From NCBI RefSeq assembly GCF_001510895.1, contig NZ_LPWA01000142.1, positions 1-64,000 on the forward strand: a stretch of DNA of 64,000 nt, read 5' to 3'. Of the stretch, positions 1 through 8,376 are shown in pieces. This DNA comes from Mesorhizobium loti (GTDB lineage: Bacteria; Pseudomonadota; Alphaproteobacteria; Rhizobiales; Rhizobiaceae). How positions within the stretch are numbered: the first letter of the stretch is position 1; every line of letters starts with the position of its first letter. The notes beneath the pieces are model-generated. The model worked only from the letters and a program-made list of their open reading frames with translations. It had not been told where the DNA came from and made no database searches. Made by a program: the position numbers and the translations under genes.

Positions 1-123
1 ATGCCGACATCCGGCACCCCAACCCCCTCACGTTTTTGCCCCTTCGACCACCACTCGCCCACGCAACTCGGGATAGTCCAAAGGGCGGCATATGATCTCA
101 TGCTCGAACCCTACGGAGGATGA
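1..123 (+). pseudogene. Possible C-terminal remnant of conjugation protein TrbI
   Basis: The frame open from base 1 to the TGA at 121-123 ends in DLMLEPYGG, which resembles the usual TrbI tail (DLVLxPY), and stops two bases before the DUF2274 start. In rhizobial conjugative elements trbI is normally followed directly by a DUF2274 gene. The residues before the tail do not look like TrbI, so this would be a degraded end or a frameshifted one. The match is short and the call is tentative. Confidence 0.3.
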
Positions 124-124
124 A

Positions 125-349
125 ATGGCCAAGCTGAAGCTGGCGCCCATTGCCGACGATAAGCCTGTCAAAGTCACAGTTGAATTGCCCGCGCGCCTAC
201 ATCGCGACCTGGCCAGATACGCTGAGATTCTTGGAGGGGAAGCGGGTCAGCCGTCGACCGACCCTTTGCGTTTGATCGTGCCGATGCTGGAACGCTTCAT
301 GGCGACGGATCGCGGCTTTGCAAAAGCCAAACTGGAGCGAAAACCTTAG
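125..349 (+). CDS. DUF2274 family protein of a trb conjugation module
   Basis: A 74-residue protein starting MAKLKLAPI with a lysine-rich start, a helix-rich middle (LHRDLARYAEIL) and the tail RFMATDRGFAKAK that is typical of DUF2274 proteins. A GGAGGA Shine-Dalgarno sits at 115-120, which decides for the start at 125 over the ATG at 92. Members of this family lie at the end of trb operons, so the gene marks the end of a conjugative or mobilisable element extending to the left of the window. Its function is unknown. Its stop overlaps the stop of the convergent LysR gene. Confidence 0.75.
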   Translation: MAKLKLAPIADDKPVKVTVELPARLHRDLARYAEILGGEAGQPSTDPLRLIVPMLERFMATDRGFAKAKLERKP

Positions 350-1325
350 TCCGGATATGTTGAGGAGGACGATCGGCTTCGGCGGAGCGTTCCTTTTATC
401 GGGAGAACATTGGGCTCAACTTGCGGCAAGGGGCGAAAGGCCGACAGTATCGCCTCGAGAGAGGCTTCCAGCGCGTTGGAAAAGACCCTACCTCTCTGCC
501 AGACCGCTACGTAGTGGTAGAGTGCCGATGGCTCCACAGGCTTCGCTTGCAACTCGAACGCTGCATATTCACGTGCAATGATTTCGTTTGTGATGGAAAC
601 ACCAAGCCCCGCCGAAACGAAGCCGACCTCGTAACCGCTTGAGTCGTATTCCACCAGTATGTCCGGCTCAATACCGGCGAAGCGCAGCGCGTTGAAGTTC
701 ATCTGATGCGAGGCAAACTGAGGATCAATGTCGACGATCTTTTCCCCCGCTAGGTCATGCGCCTCGACACATGATTTTTTTGAAAACGGTGCTTGGGGTG
801 GAAGAGGCACACATTGCGTGCCGAGCCGATTGGTGCCCATTCAAACAACCCGGTATCCAGGGGCAGCCTTGAAATTCCAAGATCCGCGCGCCCCGACAGG
901 ATATGCTCCCCCACCTGTTCATAGTTTCCTGAAATTGATCTGACACTCGAGGTCGTCGTCGAACGGATAGCTGCCACCACTTTCGGCAATGTCACGAAAC
1001 CGAAGACGGCGGGTGCGGCAATTGCGATGCGTTGCTTTTCATCGTTCTTCATCGCGAAGATCGACGCCTCGAGTCGATCCAGTGACGTCAGAGCCAGTTC
1101 GACGTTGCGCAGGAGTTCCCAGGCTTCCCGCGACGGAACGATGCGGTTGGTTGATCTCTCGAAGAGTGTGATGCCTAGCGCGATCTCGAGTTGCTTCACC
1201 TGCTGACTTACTGCCGGTTGGCTTATTCCGAGTGCGGCAGCTGCGCGCCTCGTCGATCCGGCCCGCAGCACCTCTCGAAAGATTTGCAATTGTCGGAGCT
1301 TCAGGCCGCTCTGCAGCAACTCCAT
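346..1325 (-). pseudogene. LysR-family transcriptional regulator, frameshifted
   Basis: The first 183 residues hold a LysR winged helix-turn-helix (about residues 11-65, with GISQPAVSQQVKQLE) and the start of the substrate-binding domain. The second half (VEAHDLAGEKIVDIDP onward) is in another frame from about 840 down to 346. The switch falls at the run of seven T at 775-781. One extra base there restores a single protein of about 325 residues, the normal length of the family. Either the gene is broken, or the base was lost in sequencing. The target is unknown; the divergent neighbours are XRE regulators. Confidence 0.75.
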
Positions 1326-1453
1326 TTTGCACCCTTTTCCCGTGAACGCCGAGCCCCAGGTGAATTGACTCAGCGAGCCGTGGTGAGAATTGGATCGGAC
1401 CCGAGTGCCCTAAAACTTGGGCCGCCAAGCAAGCTTGGAATCTATTATCATAT

Positions 1454-1469
1454 AGTCACTATAGTGACT
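1454..1469. promoter_or_regulatory. Perfect 16-bp palindrome, candidate operator of the XRE regulator
   Basis: AGTCACTATAGTGACT is its own reverse complement. It lies 35 bp before the XRE gene at 1505 and in the divergent spacer with the LysR gene. XRE regulators often bind such sites to control themselves. Binding is inferred from position and symmetry only. Confidence 0.45.
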
Positions 1470-1504
1470 GGTAAAGGGGACGGTTTGCTTGTCGCTATGC
1501 GCGC

Positions 1505-1726
1505 ATGCGCCTTGCGGAGATTTTTGGAGCCAACGTTCGTAGAGTTCGGCAGGAGCGCGGCATGACCCTGGAATCCCTGGCAACCGAGGCTGGCCTTGCG
1601 TACAGCTACATGGGCGGCATCGAACGTGGGCAGAGAAACCCTTCTCTTGACGTGACGGAGCGGATCGCAAAGGTCTTGGGGAGCGATCCAGCCACATTGT
1701 TTTGTCAGCCTCCTAAGTCAAAATAG
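1505..1726 (+). CDS. Small XRE-family helix-turn-helix regulator
   Basis: A 73-residue protein made almost entirely of a Cro/C1-type helix-turn-helix (residues 4-65). The recognition region is SLATEAGLAYSYMGGIERG, followed by the conserved RNPSLDVTERIAKVLG. Such single-domain regulators commonly sit at the ends of rhizobial conjugative elements and control their transfer or maintenance genes. A perfect palindrome 35 bp upstream is a likely binding site. No strong Shine-Dalgarno is visible at the chosen ATG. Confidence 0.8.
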   Translation: MRLAEIFGANVRRVRQERGMTLESLATEAGLAYSYMGGIERGQRNPSLDVTERIAKVLGSDPATLFCQPPKSK

Positions 1727-1787
1727 TCGAACACCAAGCGCGGTGACCTGGTGCCGAGACGAAGCACGTCTTCCTCAGATCAGTCGT

Positions 1788-1822
1788 TTACATATTATAG
1801 TTGATAAACTCAGAGTATGTAA
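1788..1822. promoter_or_regulatory. Inverted repeat upstream of second XRE gene
   Basis: TTACATA (1788-1794) and TATGTAA (1816-1822) are reverse complements, 21 bp apart, in an AT-rich stretch 19 bp before the start at 1841. GTTTA and TAAAC arms are nested inside. It is a plausible operator or promoter region; nothing in the sequence proves it. Confidence 0.3.
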
Positions 1823-1840
1823 GTCGCGATCTTCCAGCGC

Positions 1841-2059
1841 ATGGATATGCGCAAATTGGTCGGCCGGAACTTCGCCCGCCTGCGTCGAGAAAAGGGCCTG
1901 ACCCAGGAAGAAGTCGAGGCGCGTTCCGGCTTCAGCCAGCAATATCTCAGCGGCCTTGAACGTGGCCGCAGGAACCCGACCGTGATCACGCTTTATGAAC
2001 TGGCTCAGGCCCTCGGCGTCAGCCACGTCGAATTGGTCAGGCCTGACGATGTTCTCTGA
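1841..2059 (+). CDS. Second small XRE-family regulator
   Basis: A 72-residue Cro/C1-type regulator with the helix-turn-helix over residues 6-62 (LTQEEVEARSGFSQQYLSGLE) followed by RGRRNPTVITLYELAQALG. It is in tandem with the XRE gene at 1505 and shares its fold, but clearly differs in sequence, so it is a paralog or family member and not a recent copy. Each gene has its own symmetric element upstream, which points to separate control. No other domain is present. Confidence 0.8.
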   Translation: MDMRKLVGRNFARLRREKGLTQEEVEARSGFSQQYLSGLERGRRNPTVITLYELAQALGVSHVELVRPDDVL

Positions 2060-2395
2060 TTGAACCTGTAGACAGGATCAGGTTCCCCCTCGTGATCGGG
2101 CGTGGTCGAATTCAGCCAGTCAGCGGAACTCTTCAGGGGCTAGACTGCGCAGCAATGCGGTTAATTCCCCAAAGCCTAATCTTCTCGGGTGCTGAGAAAC
2201 AGGATGTATATAATCACCCGTTATAGCTAAATTTTTGAAAATTATAGATTGAGAAAAAAGAGATAGCCGATAGCCTAGAGAAAATCTGCAAAATTGTTCG
2301 CGGGTTTCCATAAGTTAAATTCGCAGCCGTAGGCGATAAACCGGAGGTATTGCGCTGAAAGAAGCGCCGTACATTGCGAAGTAGCGAGCCGGTGG
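2060..2395. other. Gene-free AT-rich spacer before ABC transporter operon
   Basis: This 336-bp stretch holds no credible reading frame. It is clearly more AT-rich than its surroundings at about 2200-2300 and probably carries the promoter of the transporter operon. No nod-box, riboswitch or convincing -35/-10 pair could be assigned by eye. Confidence 0.5.
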
Positions 2396-3064
2396 ATGAA
2401 TTCAATGCACGGTTTTACTGTCCAGTTTGCTGCCGCCTTCGTGATCACAGTGAGCCTTGGTCTTGTTAGCGGATCGCTCGGCACGGTATTCGGGCTTTTG
2501 TTGGCCATATTGAAGAGCTCTCCCGCTGCCCGTTTCAAAGCTGCGGTGACGGCCTACACGACGGTCGTTCGCGGTGTTCCAGAACTCCTCATTATCCTGC
2601 TCATCTACTTTGGGGGAACCATCTTCGCCAGCAAGGTCGCCGGCCGATATGTGGAAGTGAATGCTTTCACCGCTGGGGTCATCGCGCTCACGGTCGTCTT
2701 CAGCGGTTATGCCACTGAAGTTTTCCGTGGGGCGATTGCGGCCGTCCCAGCGGGACAGGCCGAGGCGGCGAAGGCACTTGGGTTGAACGCATGGCAGCGG
2801 TGGGCACTCGTCATTGGTCCGCAGATGCTGCGGCTGGCATTGCCCGCCTATGGCAATCTTTGGATATCGCTCTTCAAGGATACCGCGCTGGTTTCGATCG
2901 TCGGCCTGACCGACATCATGCGTGTTGCCTTTGTCGGCGCCGGATCATTGCGCGCGCCCTTGACCTTCTATCTTGCGGCATCCGCTCTCTATCTGTCGCT
3001 GACGACGATCACGCTGCTGTCGATCCGGCTGGCGGAGCGGCGCTTCCCAGCTCTCGGTCGGTAG
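2396..3064 (+). CDS. Polar amino-acid ABC transporter permease (HisQ/OccQ type)
   Basis: A 222-residue inner-membrane permease with about five hydrophobic segments. It carries the binding-protein-dependent permease signature around residues 120-140 (AAVPAGQAEAAKALGLNAW), the EAA loop that contacts the ATPase. The N-terminal VSLGLVSGSLGTVFGL region is typical of the HisQ/HisM group (His, Arg, octopine, nopaline uptake). An alternative start is 2405. It is the first gene of an operon with a second permease 13 bp downstream, a binding protein and a CapA-like gene. No ATPase gene is present, so the complex must borrow one from elsewhere. Confidence 0.85.
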   Translation: MNSMHGFTVQFAAAFVITVSLGLVSGSLGTVFGLLLAILKSSPAARFKAAVTAYTTVVRGVPELLIILLIYFGGTIFASKVAGRYVEVNAFTAGVIALTVVFSGYATEVFRGAIAAVPAGQAEAAKALGLNAWQRWALVIGPQMLRLALPAYGNLWISLFKDTALVSIVGLTDIMRVAFVGAGSLRAPLTFYLAASALYLSLTTITLLSIRLAERRFPALGR

Positions 3065-3077
3065 AGGGGGCGCGGCG

Positions 3078-3827
3078 ATGAACTTAAGCCTGATGTTCGA
3101 CGCTACGATGGCCCTGCCGTCCGGTATCGGCCTCACCTTGACCCTGACGGTCGTGTCGCTGACCGCGGGATTTCTGTTGTCGGTACCGCTGGCATTCGCC
3201 CGCGCGTTTGGCAGCCAAAGCTTGTCGCTAGCGGTGCTGGCCTACACCTATGTCATTCGCGGAACGCCCATGCTCGTACAACTCTTCCTGCTCTATTACG
3301 GTCTGGCCCAGATCGAAGCAGTGAGAGCGAGCGTCTTTTGGGTAGTCTTGCGGGATCCGTTCTGGTGCGCCTTGTTTGCTTTTTCACTGAACAGCGCGGC
3401 GCACACCACTGAGATCCTATGCCGTGGTCTCCAGTCCGTGCCGAAAGGTGTCATCGAGGCTGCCGTAGCGCTTGGCCTGAAACGCATCCAGATAGCTCGC
3501 CTTGTTACCTTCCCAATCGCTTTAAGGATATCGCTTCCGGCTTACGGGAATGAAGTGGTCGGCATGATCAAGGGCTCGTCTCTGGCGAGTACCGTAACGC
3601 TGCTCGAAATAACCGGCATGGCCCGACAGCTTGTGTCGTCCACGTTCGCACCCTATGAGATCTTTATTGTTGCGGGAGCGATCTATCTAGCGCTCACGAC
3701 GCTCGCCGTGAAGGCGACCCAGTTCCTGGAACGGCGGCTTTCGACAGACGACCATCCAAAGCAGCGACGCAAGGCGCGGTTCCGCCCGGCTCTGCCTAAC
3801 CACGAGATCACGACACCCGTGCCGTGA
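3078..3827 (+). CDS. Polar amino-acid ABC transporter permease (HisM/OccM type)
   Basis: A 249-residue partner of the preceding permease. The conserved YVIRGTPMLVQLFLLYYGL segment lies near residue 57, and the EAA loop (SVPKGVIEAAVALGLKRIQ) near residue 119. A GAGGGGGC Shine-Dalgarno precedes the ATG. The C-terminus has a short basic tail (HPKQRRKARFRP) not needed for transport. Together the two permeases would form a heterodimeric channel, as in histidine and opine transporters. Confidence 0.85.
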   Translation: MNLSLMFDATMALPSGIGLTLTLTVVSLTAGFLLSVPLAFARAFGSQSLSLAVLAYTYVIRGTPMLVQLFLLYYGLAQIEAVRASVFWVVLRDPFWCALFAFSLNSAAHTTEILCRGLQSVPKGVIEAAVALGLKRIQIARLVTFPIALRISLPAYGNEVVGMIKGSSLASTVTLLEITGMARQLVSSTFAPYEIFIVAGAIYLALTTLAVKATQFLERRLSTDDHPKQRRKARFRPALPNHEITTPVP

Positions 3828-3880
3828 CGCCGCAGCTTTTGCGGCTGCCTTCCCACCGACTTCAACAAAAGAGGTGCCTC

Positions 3881-4729
3881 ATGCGCATTCGCTTAGCTAT
3901 TGCTGTCTCTATCGCTTGCGTAATTGCAGCGTTCCCCGCCCGGGCCGAGGCCGAAAGAACGATATCCATCGCCACCGAAGGTGCGTCGCCGCCTTGGGAC
4001 GGGACCGATGCGAACGGCAATCTTTACGGTTTCGATGTCGATGTCGGTCTGGAACTGTGCAGTCGCATGAAGGTCAAATGCAGCTTCGTCGCACAGGATT
4101 GGGACGGGATCATTCCCGCGCTGCTCGTTGGCAAGTACGACGTCATCATGTCCGGCATGGCTATCACTGAGAAGCGAAAGCAGCAGATCGCCTTCTCCGT
4201 CCCCTACGCCAGCGGCTTCAACCAATTCGTCGTGCGCAAGGAGCTTGGGCTCGATGCCGGAGACACCAACGAAAAAGTCGACCTCTCGACCCTCGGAGCC
4301 AATGAGAAGGCAACTATTGAGCGGATCAGGTCGACCCTCAGCGGCAAAGCCATCGGTGTCCTTCGTTCATCGAACTCGGAGGCTGTTGTGAAGCAACTCC
4401 TCGGCGATGTCGGGAGCATTCGCAGCTATGACAGCCTCGACAACCTTAAGCTCGATCTTGCTGCTGGGCGCGTCGACGGCGGTCTCGCCGACTATTTTAC
4501 ATGGCGCGACTTCCTCGAGACTTCTGATGGTACCAGTGCCGTTTTCTTCGGTCCGGAACTGAAGGGTGGCCTCTGGGGGCCGGGCGTAGGCGCCGGCATG
4601 CGCAAGGACGACACCGAACTGGTCAATAAGTTCAATGCGGCGATCGAGGCAGCAACCAAGGACGGAACGATCAAGGCGCTGAGCCTGAAGTGGTTCAAGG
4701 CGGATATCGCCCCAGCCCTACCGAAATAG
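3881..4729 (+). CDS. Periplasmic amino-acid-binding protein (SBP family 3)
   Basis: A 282-residue secreted binding protein. The start at 3881 follows an AGAGGTG Shine-Dalgarno and gives a clean signal peptide cut after about residue 24 (FPARAEA). The mature part opens with the family 3 pattern: TISIATEGASPPWDG, GFDVDVGLELCSRM, and DWDGIIPALLVGKYDVIMSGM. It captures a polar amino acid or opine-like ligand for the two upstream permeases. The ligand cannot be told from sequence. It is followed 75 bp later by the CapA-like gene. Confidence 0.88.
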   Translation: MRIRLAIAVSIACVIAAFPARAEAERTISIATEGASPPWDGTDANGNLYGFDVDVGLELCSRMKVKCSFVAQDWDGIIPALLVGKYDVIMSGMAITEKRKQQIAFSVPYASGFNQFVVRKELGLDAGDTNEKVDLSTLGANEKATIERIRSTLSGKAIGVLRSSNSEAVVKQLLGDVGSIRSYDSLDNLKLDLAAGRVDGGLADYFTWRDFLETSDGTSAVFFGPELKGGLWGPGVGAGMRKDDTELVNKFNAAIEAATKDGTIKALSLKWFKADIAPALPK

Positions 4730-4804
4730 CTGGGGAATCGGTTTCAACTTCGATCTGGCGCCGGACGCCAGCGCCACACCTTCACAAGCCACGGAGCGAG
4801 TTCG

Positions 4805-6106
4805 ATGAGAGACCCTTTTTGCGCGGTCGTAACCGGCCAATCGTTGATCACGCATGACATCCGTCATGTCCAAGCCGAGCGGTTCGCCGAGGTTGAACGC
4901 TTCTTACAACAAGGTGACGTCGTCTTTACCAATTTCGAGTCGACGATCCTCGGCCAACACGGCGGTTGGCCGACTAAGGGCAAATACTTCGGTTACTCCA
5001 GGCCAGAGGTGCTGGATGCGTTGCAAGACATCGGCTTCAACGCGCTTGCCTTGGCGAACAACCACGCATTCGACCTCGGCCCTTGTGGTATCCAGTCCAC
5101 GCTGGAGGAAGTTGAGGCGCGGGGTTTCCTGCATGCTGGGATCGGGATCAACGAAACACATGCGGCGAAACTCGGCCGGCGCCATCTGGGCGATCGGCAG
5201 GTCTCTCTGCTTGCGGTCGATGCGGGCCCTGGCCCGGCCAACATGTATGCCGCAAACCGTACCGCTTCCCGGCCTGCTCGTCCCGGCGTCAACCGGCTGA
5301 CCACAGTGCGCAAGATTGGGGTGCCGGATGGGCATTTCCGGAGACTGGCAAGGCTTGGCGGCCACTTGCAAAGTTCGCACTTCGAACTGACCAACTATGC
5401 GCAACCGGACGATCCCCCCGAAGTTGCTGGCGCGGAGATCAATTTCTACGGGACCGTATTCTCGCAGGCAGCCGACTTCGGTCGCCTGATTGAGATAGAC
5501 CCGCAAAGCGCGGAAATCCACTTGTCCGCCATCCGGCAGGCGGCCTCGCAAGGCGACTTCGTCATTGCTTATCTGCACCACCATCATTGGGAACCGGGTT
5601 GGCAGGACGTGCCGCGCTGGGTGCAGGCCTTTGCCCGGATGTGCGTCGAGGCCGGCGCAGACCTCTTCGTGAGCCACGGCGCCCCCGTGCTTCAGTCAAT
5701 AGAAATATATAATGGCTCGCCGATCTTTTATGGTCTCGGCAATTTTCTGTTCCACGTGCATCCCGACGAGAACGAGTGGGATCCGCCGGAAGTCTGGCAA
5801 AGCATTGTCGCAGCATGTCGTTACGATGCAAGCGGAAGCCTCCAAACGATAGACCTTCTGCCGGTCGTGATTGGTGGAGGAGATCAGCCTCTCGGATCCG
5901 GAACAGGCAGATTGGTTCCAATGGCCGCCACCGGAAATGTAGCGCGAGGTATTCTAGACGGTTTCACAATCCGCTCTCGGACCTTTGGCACCGTAATCGC
6001 AATTTCCGGATATTGCGGCACCATCGTTGTGCCGCCTGCGGCAAATTCCGCTGACGATCGACACCAAACCAGGGTCGACTGCGACGGATTCCCCTATCCG
6101 AAATAA
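4805..6106 (+). CDS. CapA-family (poly-gamma-glutamate synthesis-like) metallophosphatase
   Basis: A 433-residue protein of the CapA family, which has a calcineurin-like metal-binding fold. Visible motifs are NFESTI (residues 43-48), ANNHAFDLG (about 84-92), YLHHHHWE (about 256-263) and VSHGAPVLQ followed by YGLGNFLF. No signal peptide or membrane anchor is seen, unlike Bacillus CapA, so a cytosolic role is likely. Family members act in polyglutamate capsule synthesis, but many stand-alone ones are uncharacterised. Here it follows an amino-acid transporter, which suggests processing of the imported compound. A decayed second copy lies near 30,040. Confidence 0.8.
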   Translation: MRDPFCAVVTGQSLITHDIRHVQAERFAEVERFLQQGDVVFTNFESTILGQHGGWPTKGKYFGYSRPEVLDALQDIGFNALALANNHAFDLGPCGIQSTLEEVEARGFLHAGIGINETHAAKLGRRHLGDRQVSLLAVDAGPGPANMYAANRTASRPARPGVNRLTTVRKIGVPDGHFRRLARLGGHLQSSHFELTNYAQPDDPPEVAGAEINFYGTVFSQAADFGRLIEIDPQSAEIHLSAIRQAASQGDFVIAYLHHHHWEPGWQDVPRWVQAFARMCVEAGADLFVSHGAPVLQSIEIYNGSPIFYGLGNFLFHVHPDENEWDPPEVWQSIVAACRYDASGSLQTIDLLPVVIGGGDQPLGSGTGRLVPMAATGNVARGILDGFTIRSRTFGTVIAISGYCGTIVVPPAANSADDRHQTRVDCDGFPYPK

Positions 6107-6127
6107 CTTCGTGGATCATCGAAAGAA

Positions 6128-6607
6128 TTGTTGAAACCGAAACGCTCGAGCCCAGCGCCAAAGATCGGGCGCGACCCTCACCCCGCCGATCTTCATGTCG
6201 GCAGGCAGATCGCGACGGTTCGCGTGCAGTCGGACGTATCGCAGGCGCAGCTTGCCCGATCGATAGGTATCAGCTGTCAACAGCTCCAAAAATACGAGAA
6301 TGCAAGAAACCGCGTAAGTGCTTCCATGCTCTACGAGATCGGCAAGTCGCTGGGCGTCCCTGTTAGCCGTTTTTTCGAAGGCCTCCAGCAGAATGGGGGA
6401 AGGGATTATGAGGCTTTGCGGCTACCGGTCGATCGGATTGGCTTCATTGCCAGCGCAGAAGGGAGGCGCCTTACCGAGCGACTTATTCAATTGTCTCCGC
6501 GGGTGCGAGCCCGCGTGTCTGCCCTGATTGCCGCCATCGGGGAAGAATTGAGCGTCCCTCAACGCGATGAAGGGCAACGAGACGGTCGGCGAACTGGCGC
6601 CGGTTGA
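6128..6607 (+). CDS. XRE-family regulator of the rhizobial 130-160 residue type
   Basis: A 159-residue protein with an N-terminal helix-turn-helix (about residues 26-80, with VSQAQLARSIGISCQQLQKYEN) and a C-terminal helical segment that ends LIQLSPRVRARVSALIAAI. This two-part build is common in rhizobial XRE regulators near symbiosis or plasmid functions. The best start is TTG at 6128, since no ATG lies before the helix-turn-helix. It may control the CapA/transporter operon that ends 21 bp upstream; this is inference from position. Confidence 0.75.
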   Translation: MLKPKRSSPAPKIGRDPHPADLHVGRQIATVRVQSDVSQAQLARSIGISCQQLQKYENARNRVSASMLYEIGKSLGVPVSRFFEGLQQNGGRDYEALRLPVDRIGFIASAEGRRLTERLIQLSPRVRARVSALIAAIGEELSVPQRDEGQRDGRRTGAG

Positions 6608-6950
6608 ATGCAAGATCCTTGACGATCGGTTTGGGACCAGGTTCAAACACACCACTCTACGTCCGTTTTTGCGCCCACAATCTGGCCGGTGAATACGTTA
6701 ATTCTGCTCGGCGCGGGCGCCCTATATCGGTGTCCTGGTATAGCATTCTCGCGGCCTGACTATTTTGGGAATGCCTTTACTGTGCGACAGCTATGCCATC
6801 GATCCCGCGGATCGATCGGGCGCGCCGGCACGGCAATGCCCGCTCTGTGTGGCCGTCGCACCACCCCTTGGTTGGTCTGGTTGCCATGGAACACCGCTTC
6901 ACCCGATTGGACCTACCGAGATCGACTAAAATAGCGCCCACAGACATCTG
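6608..6950. other. Gene-free spacer
   Basis: No reading frame here has credible protein features on either strand. No repeat or terminator hairpin stands out. It may be decayed DNA like that further right. Confidence 0.4.
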
Positions 6951-7367
6951 CTATTGGTCTTGTCGGTCGGCTAGCAAGCGTTTCTGCAAGTCCCGGTAGG
7001 CTGCGGCGATCAGTTCCTCCAGAGCGTCTTCACAGACCGGCTGGCCGTAGCGCAGTTTCACATGCCGCATGCGTTTGCCCGTGCCTATCAGCAGGCCGGA
7101 CGGATCCTCCAGCGCCGAACCATGGAAGAAGCCGACATTCACGTGCGCGCTGAACGCGTTGACATATCCGAACGCGGCGCCATCCACGCATGCCGTGGGA
7201 TGGCCGTCATGCAGCAACTCGCAAACCTGCGGACCACATGCGCGCATGCGGTCGAACCATCGTTTCGCCAGACCTCGCAACCCGTCATGGTCGGCGGCGA
7301 ACCAAGCCGCGACACGAGGATCACGCCTGGTCGCAGGAAAAGTTGTGTCATTGGTCAAGATTGCCAT
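6951..7367 (-). CDS. DUF1801 domain protein
   Basis: A 138-residue protein. The block AHVNVGFFHGSALEDP followed by GLLIGTGKRMRHVKLR is characteristic of the DUF1801 family (YdhG-like fold), small cytosolic proteins of unknown role. Length is normal and the frame is intact. It stands alone, with no operon partner on its strand, in an otherwise decayed stretch, so it is either a recent arrival or under selection. Confidence 0.8.
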   Translation of the reverse strand: MAILTNDTTFPATRRDPRVAAWFAADHDGLRGLAKRWFDRMRACGPQVCELLHDGHPTACVDGAAFGYVNAFSAHVNVGFFHGSALEDPSGLLIGTGKRMRHVKLRYGQPVCEDALEELIAAAYRDLQKRLLADRQDQ

Positions 7368-7886
7368 ACGCAGACGTGAAGTCGAGCGCTCAATATCCTG
7401 CCCAGTACTCCAATGCGGTGATAATCAGAAAAAGCATCACATCATTGCCGACTACGTGATTCGTGCCGGAAAGCGACTTGATGACAGCCTGCGGCTGCCG
7501 AACGCTCCTTCACTGGACGATGGGCCGAGCATCTGCCTTAGCGACGCCGAGCACAACGTGTCCATCAACTGATGGACAGGGCGGTCAAAAACCTTGGCCC
7601 GGAGGCCACACTCGGCCAAGTCAAGGACATTGCGATGGGTGCGATCAAGAAAGTCAAGCCCGAATGCCAAGGGAAGGTGAATGGCATTGCCTCGCGGCCG
7701 TCAGCGACAAATGCGCGTGCACGGGCGTCCCGACGACGGCAGCGATTACAAGCGGCTCGTCCGTGGCCGGCTGCTTCGCGTTTCAATGTCAGCCGTACAG
7801 ACCAGCTTTACCGTCACCCGCAAGCCGCTGTTTGATGCGACGCTCTACTCCAGCCGCTCTGTTATAAGCCGATTTCGGATCCTAAC
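7368..7886. other. Stretch without a supported gene
   Basis: Short frames exist on both strands. The only one with a protein-like look is plus-strand 7572-7680 (IKKVKPECQGKVNG region), which falls apart into low-complexity Arg/Ala and matches no family I know. It may be a remnant. No structural element was found. Confidence 0.35.
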
Positions 7887-8036
7887 CTAAGCAGCTGTTG
7901 CGCCGCCTCCGGCGAACTTGCGGGCAAACTTCCTTCTGCGTCCATCCGGCTTCAACTGGGTGTGCTTTCTTCCTTCACGGCGCTTCCGTAACGCCCATTC
8001 TTCATTTGTGACGAAGCCAATCTTGGTCTTGCCCAT
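7887..8036 (-). CDS. Small basic protein, hypothetical
   Basis: A 49-residue frame from the ATG at 8036 gives MGKTKIGFVTNEEWALRKRR and then a Lys/Arg-rich tail ending AGGGATAA. The acidic-aromatic core NEEWALRKRREG and even composition look more like a real small protein than a shadow frame. No Shine-Dalgarno is clear and I do not recognise a family. A short nucleic-acid-binding protein is possible from charge alone. Confidence 0.3.
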   Translation of the reverse strand: MGKTKIGFVTNEEWALRKRREGRKHTQLKPDGRRRKFARKFAGGGATAA

Positions 8037-8079
8037 TTTGGGCGTTGCAAATGCGGTCCATCGAAGGAGTTTGAAACCT

Positions 8080-8376
8080 ATGACCAATCATAAGTTCAAC
8101 GAGCCCGTCTCAGTGTTCGTAGGTCTTGGCTTTCCTCACGAAATCGCTACCGTTTTGGACGCCTACCATCTTCTGGTCGAATGGAATGGCATCCCCGATC
8201 TTGACCGTGATGGTGCCCTTGAAGTGTGTAGGAAAGCCCTCAACGGAGACCGGACGGTTGAAGATGCGCGTGAAGCATTCGAGCGCTTTGCCCACACCAA
8301 GGGCATCCTCTCAGAGGAAGCGCTCGATCGAGCAGCGTCCAGTTATGCTCAGGAATGGGGAAGGTTAAGCGCCTGA
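8080..8376 (+). CDS. DUF982 family protein
   Basis: A 98-residue protein starting at the ATG preceded by GAAGGAG (8062-8068); the longer upstream extension is not needed. It shows the DUF982 layout: EPVSVFVGLGFPHEI near the start, AYHLLVEWNG, then ALEVCRKALNG and a C-terminal FERFAHTKGIL. DUF982 proteins are small, almost restricted to Rhizobiales, and abundant on symbiosis islands and plasmids. Their function is unknown. Confidence 0.85.
   Translation: MTNHKFNEPVSVFVGLGFPHEIATVLDAYHLLVEWNGIPDLDRDGALEVCRKALNGDRTVEDAREAFERFAHTKGILSEEALDRAASSYAQEWGRLSA

Noticed and set aside
2060..2395. Possible nod-box or riboswitch before the ABC operon
   Set aside because: I could not match the nod-box core spacing or any riboswitch fold; only AT richness is evident.
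7572..7835. 87-codon plus frame starting MDRAVKNLGPEATLGQVKDI
   Set aside because: The first 35 residues look protein-like, but the rest is Arg/Ala low complexity and no family is recognised; kept only as a note in the spacer entry.
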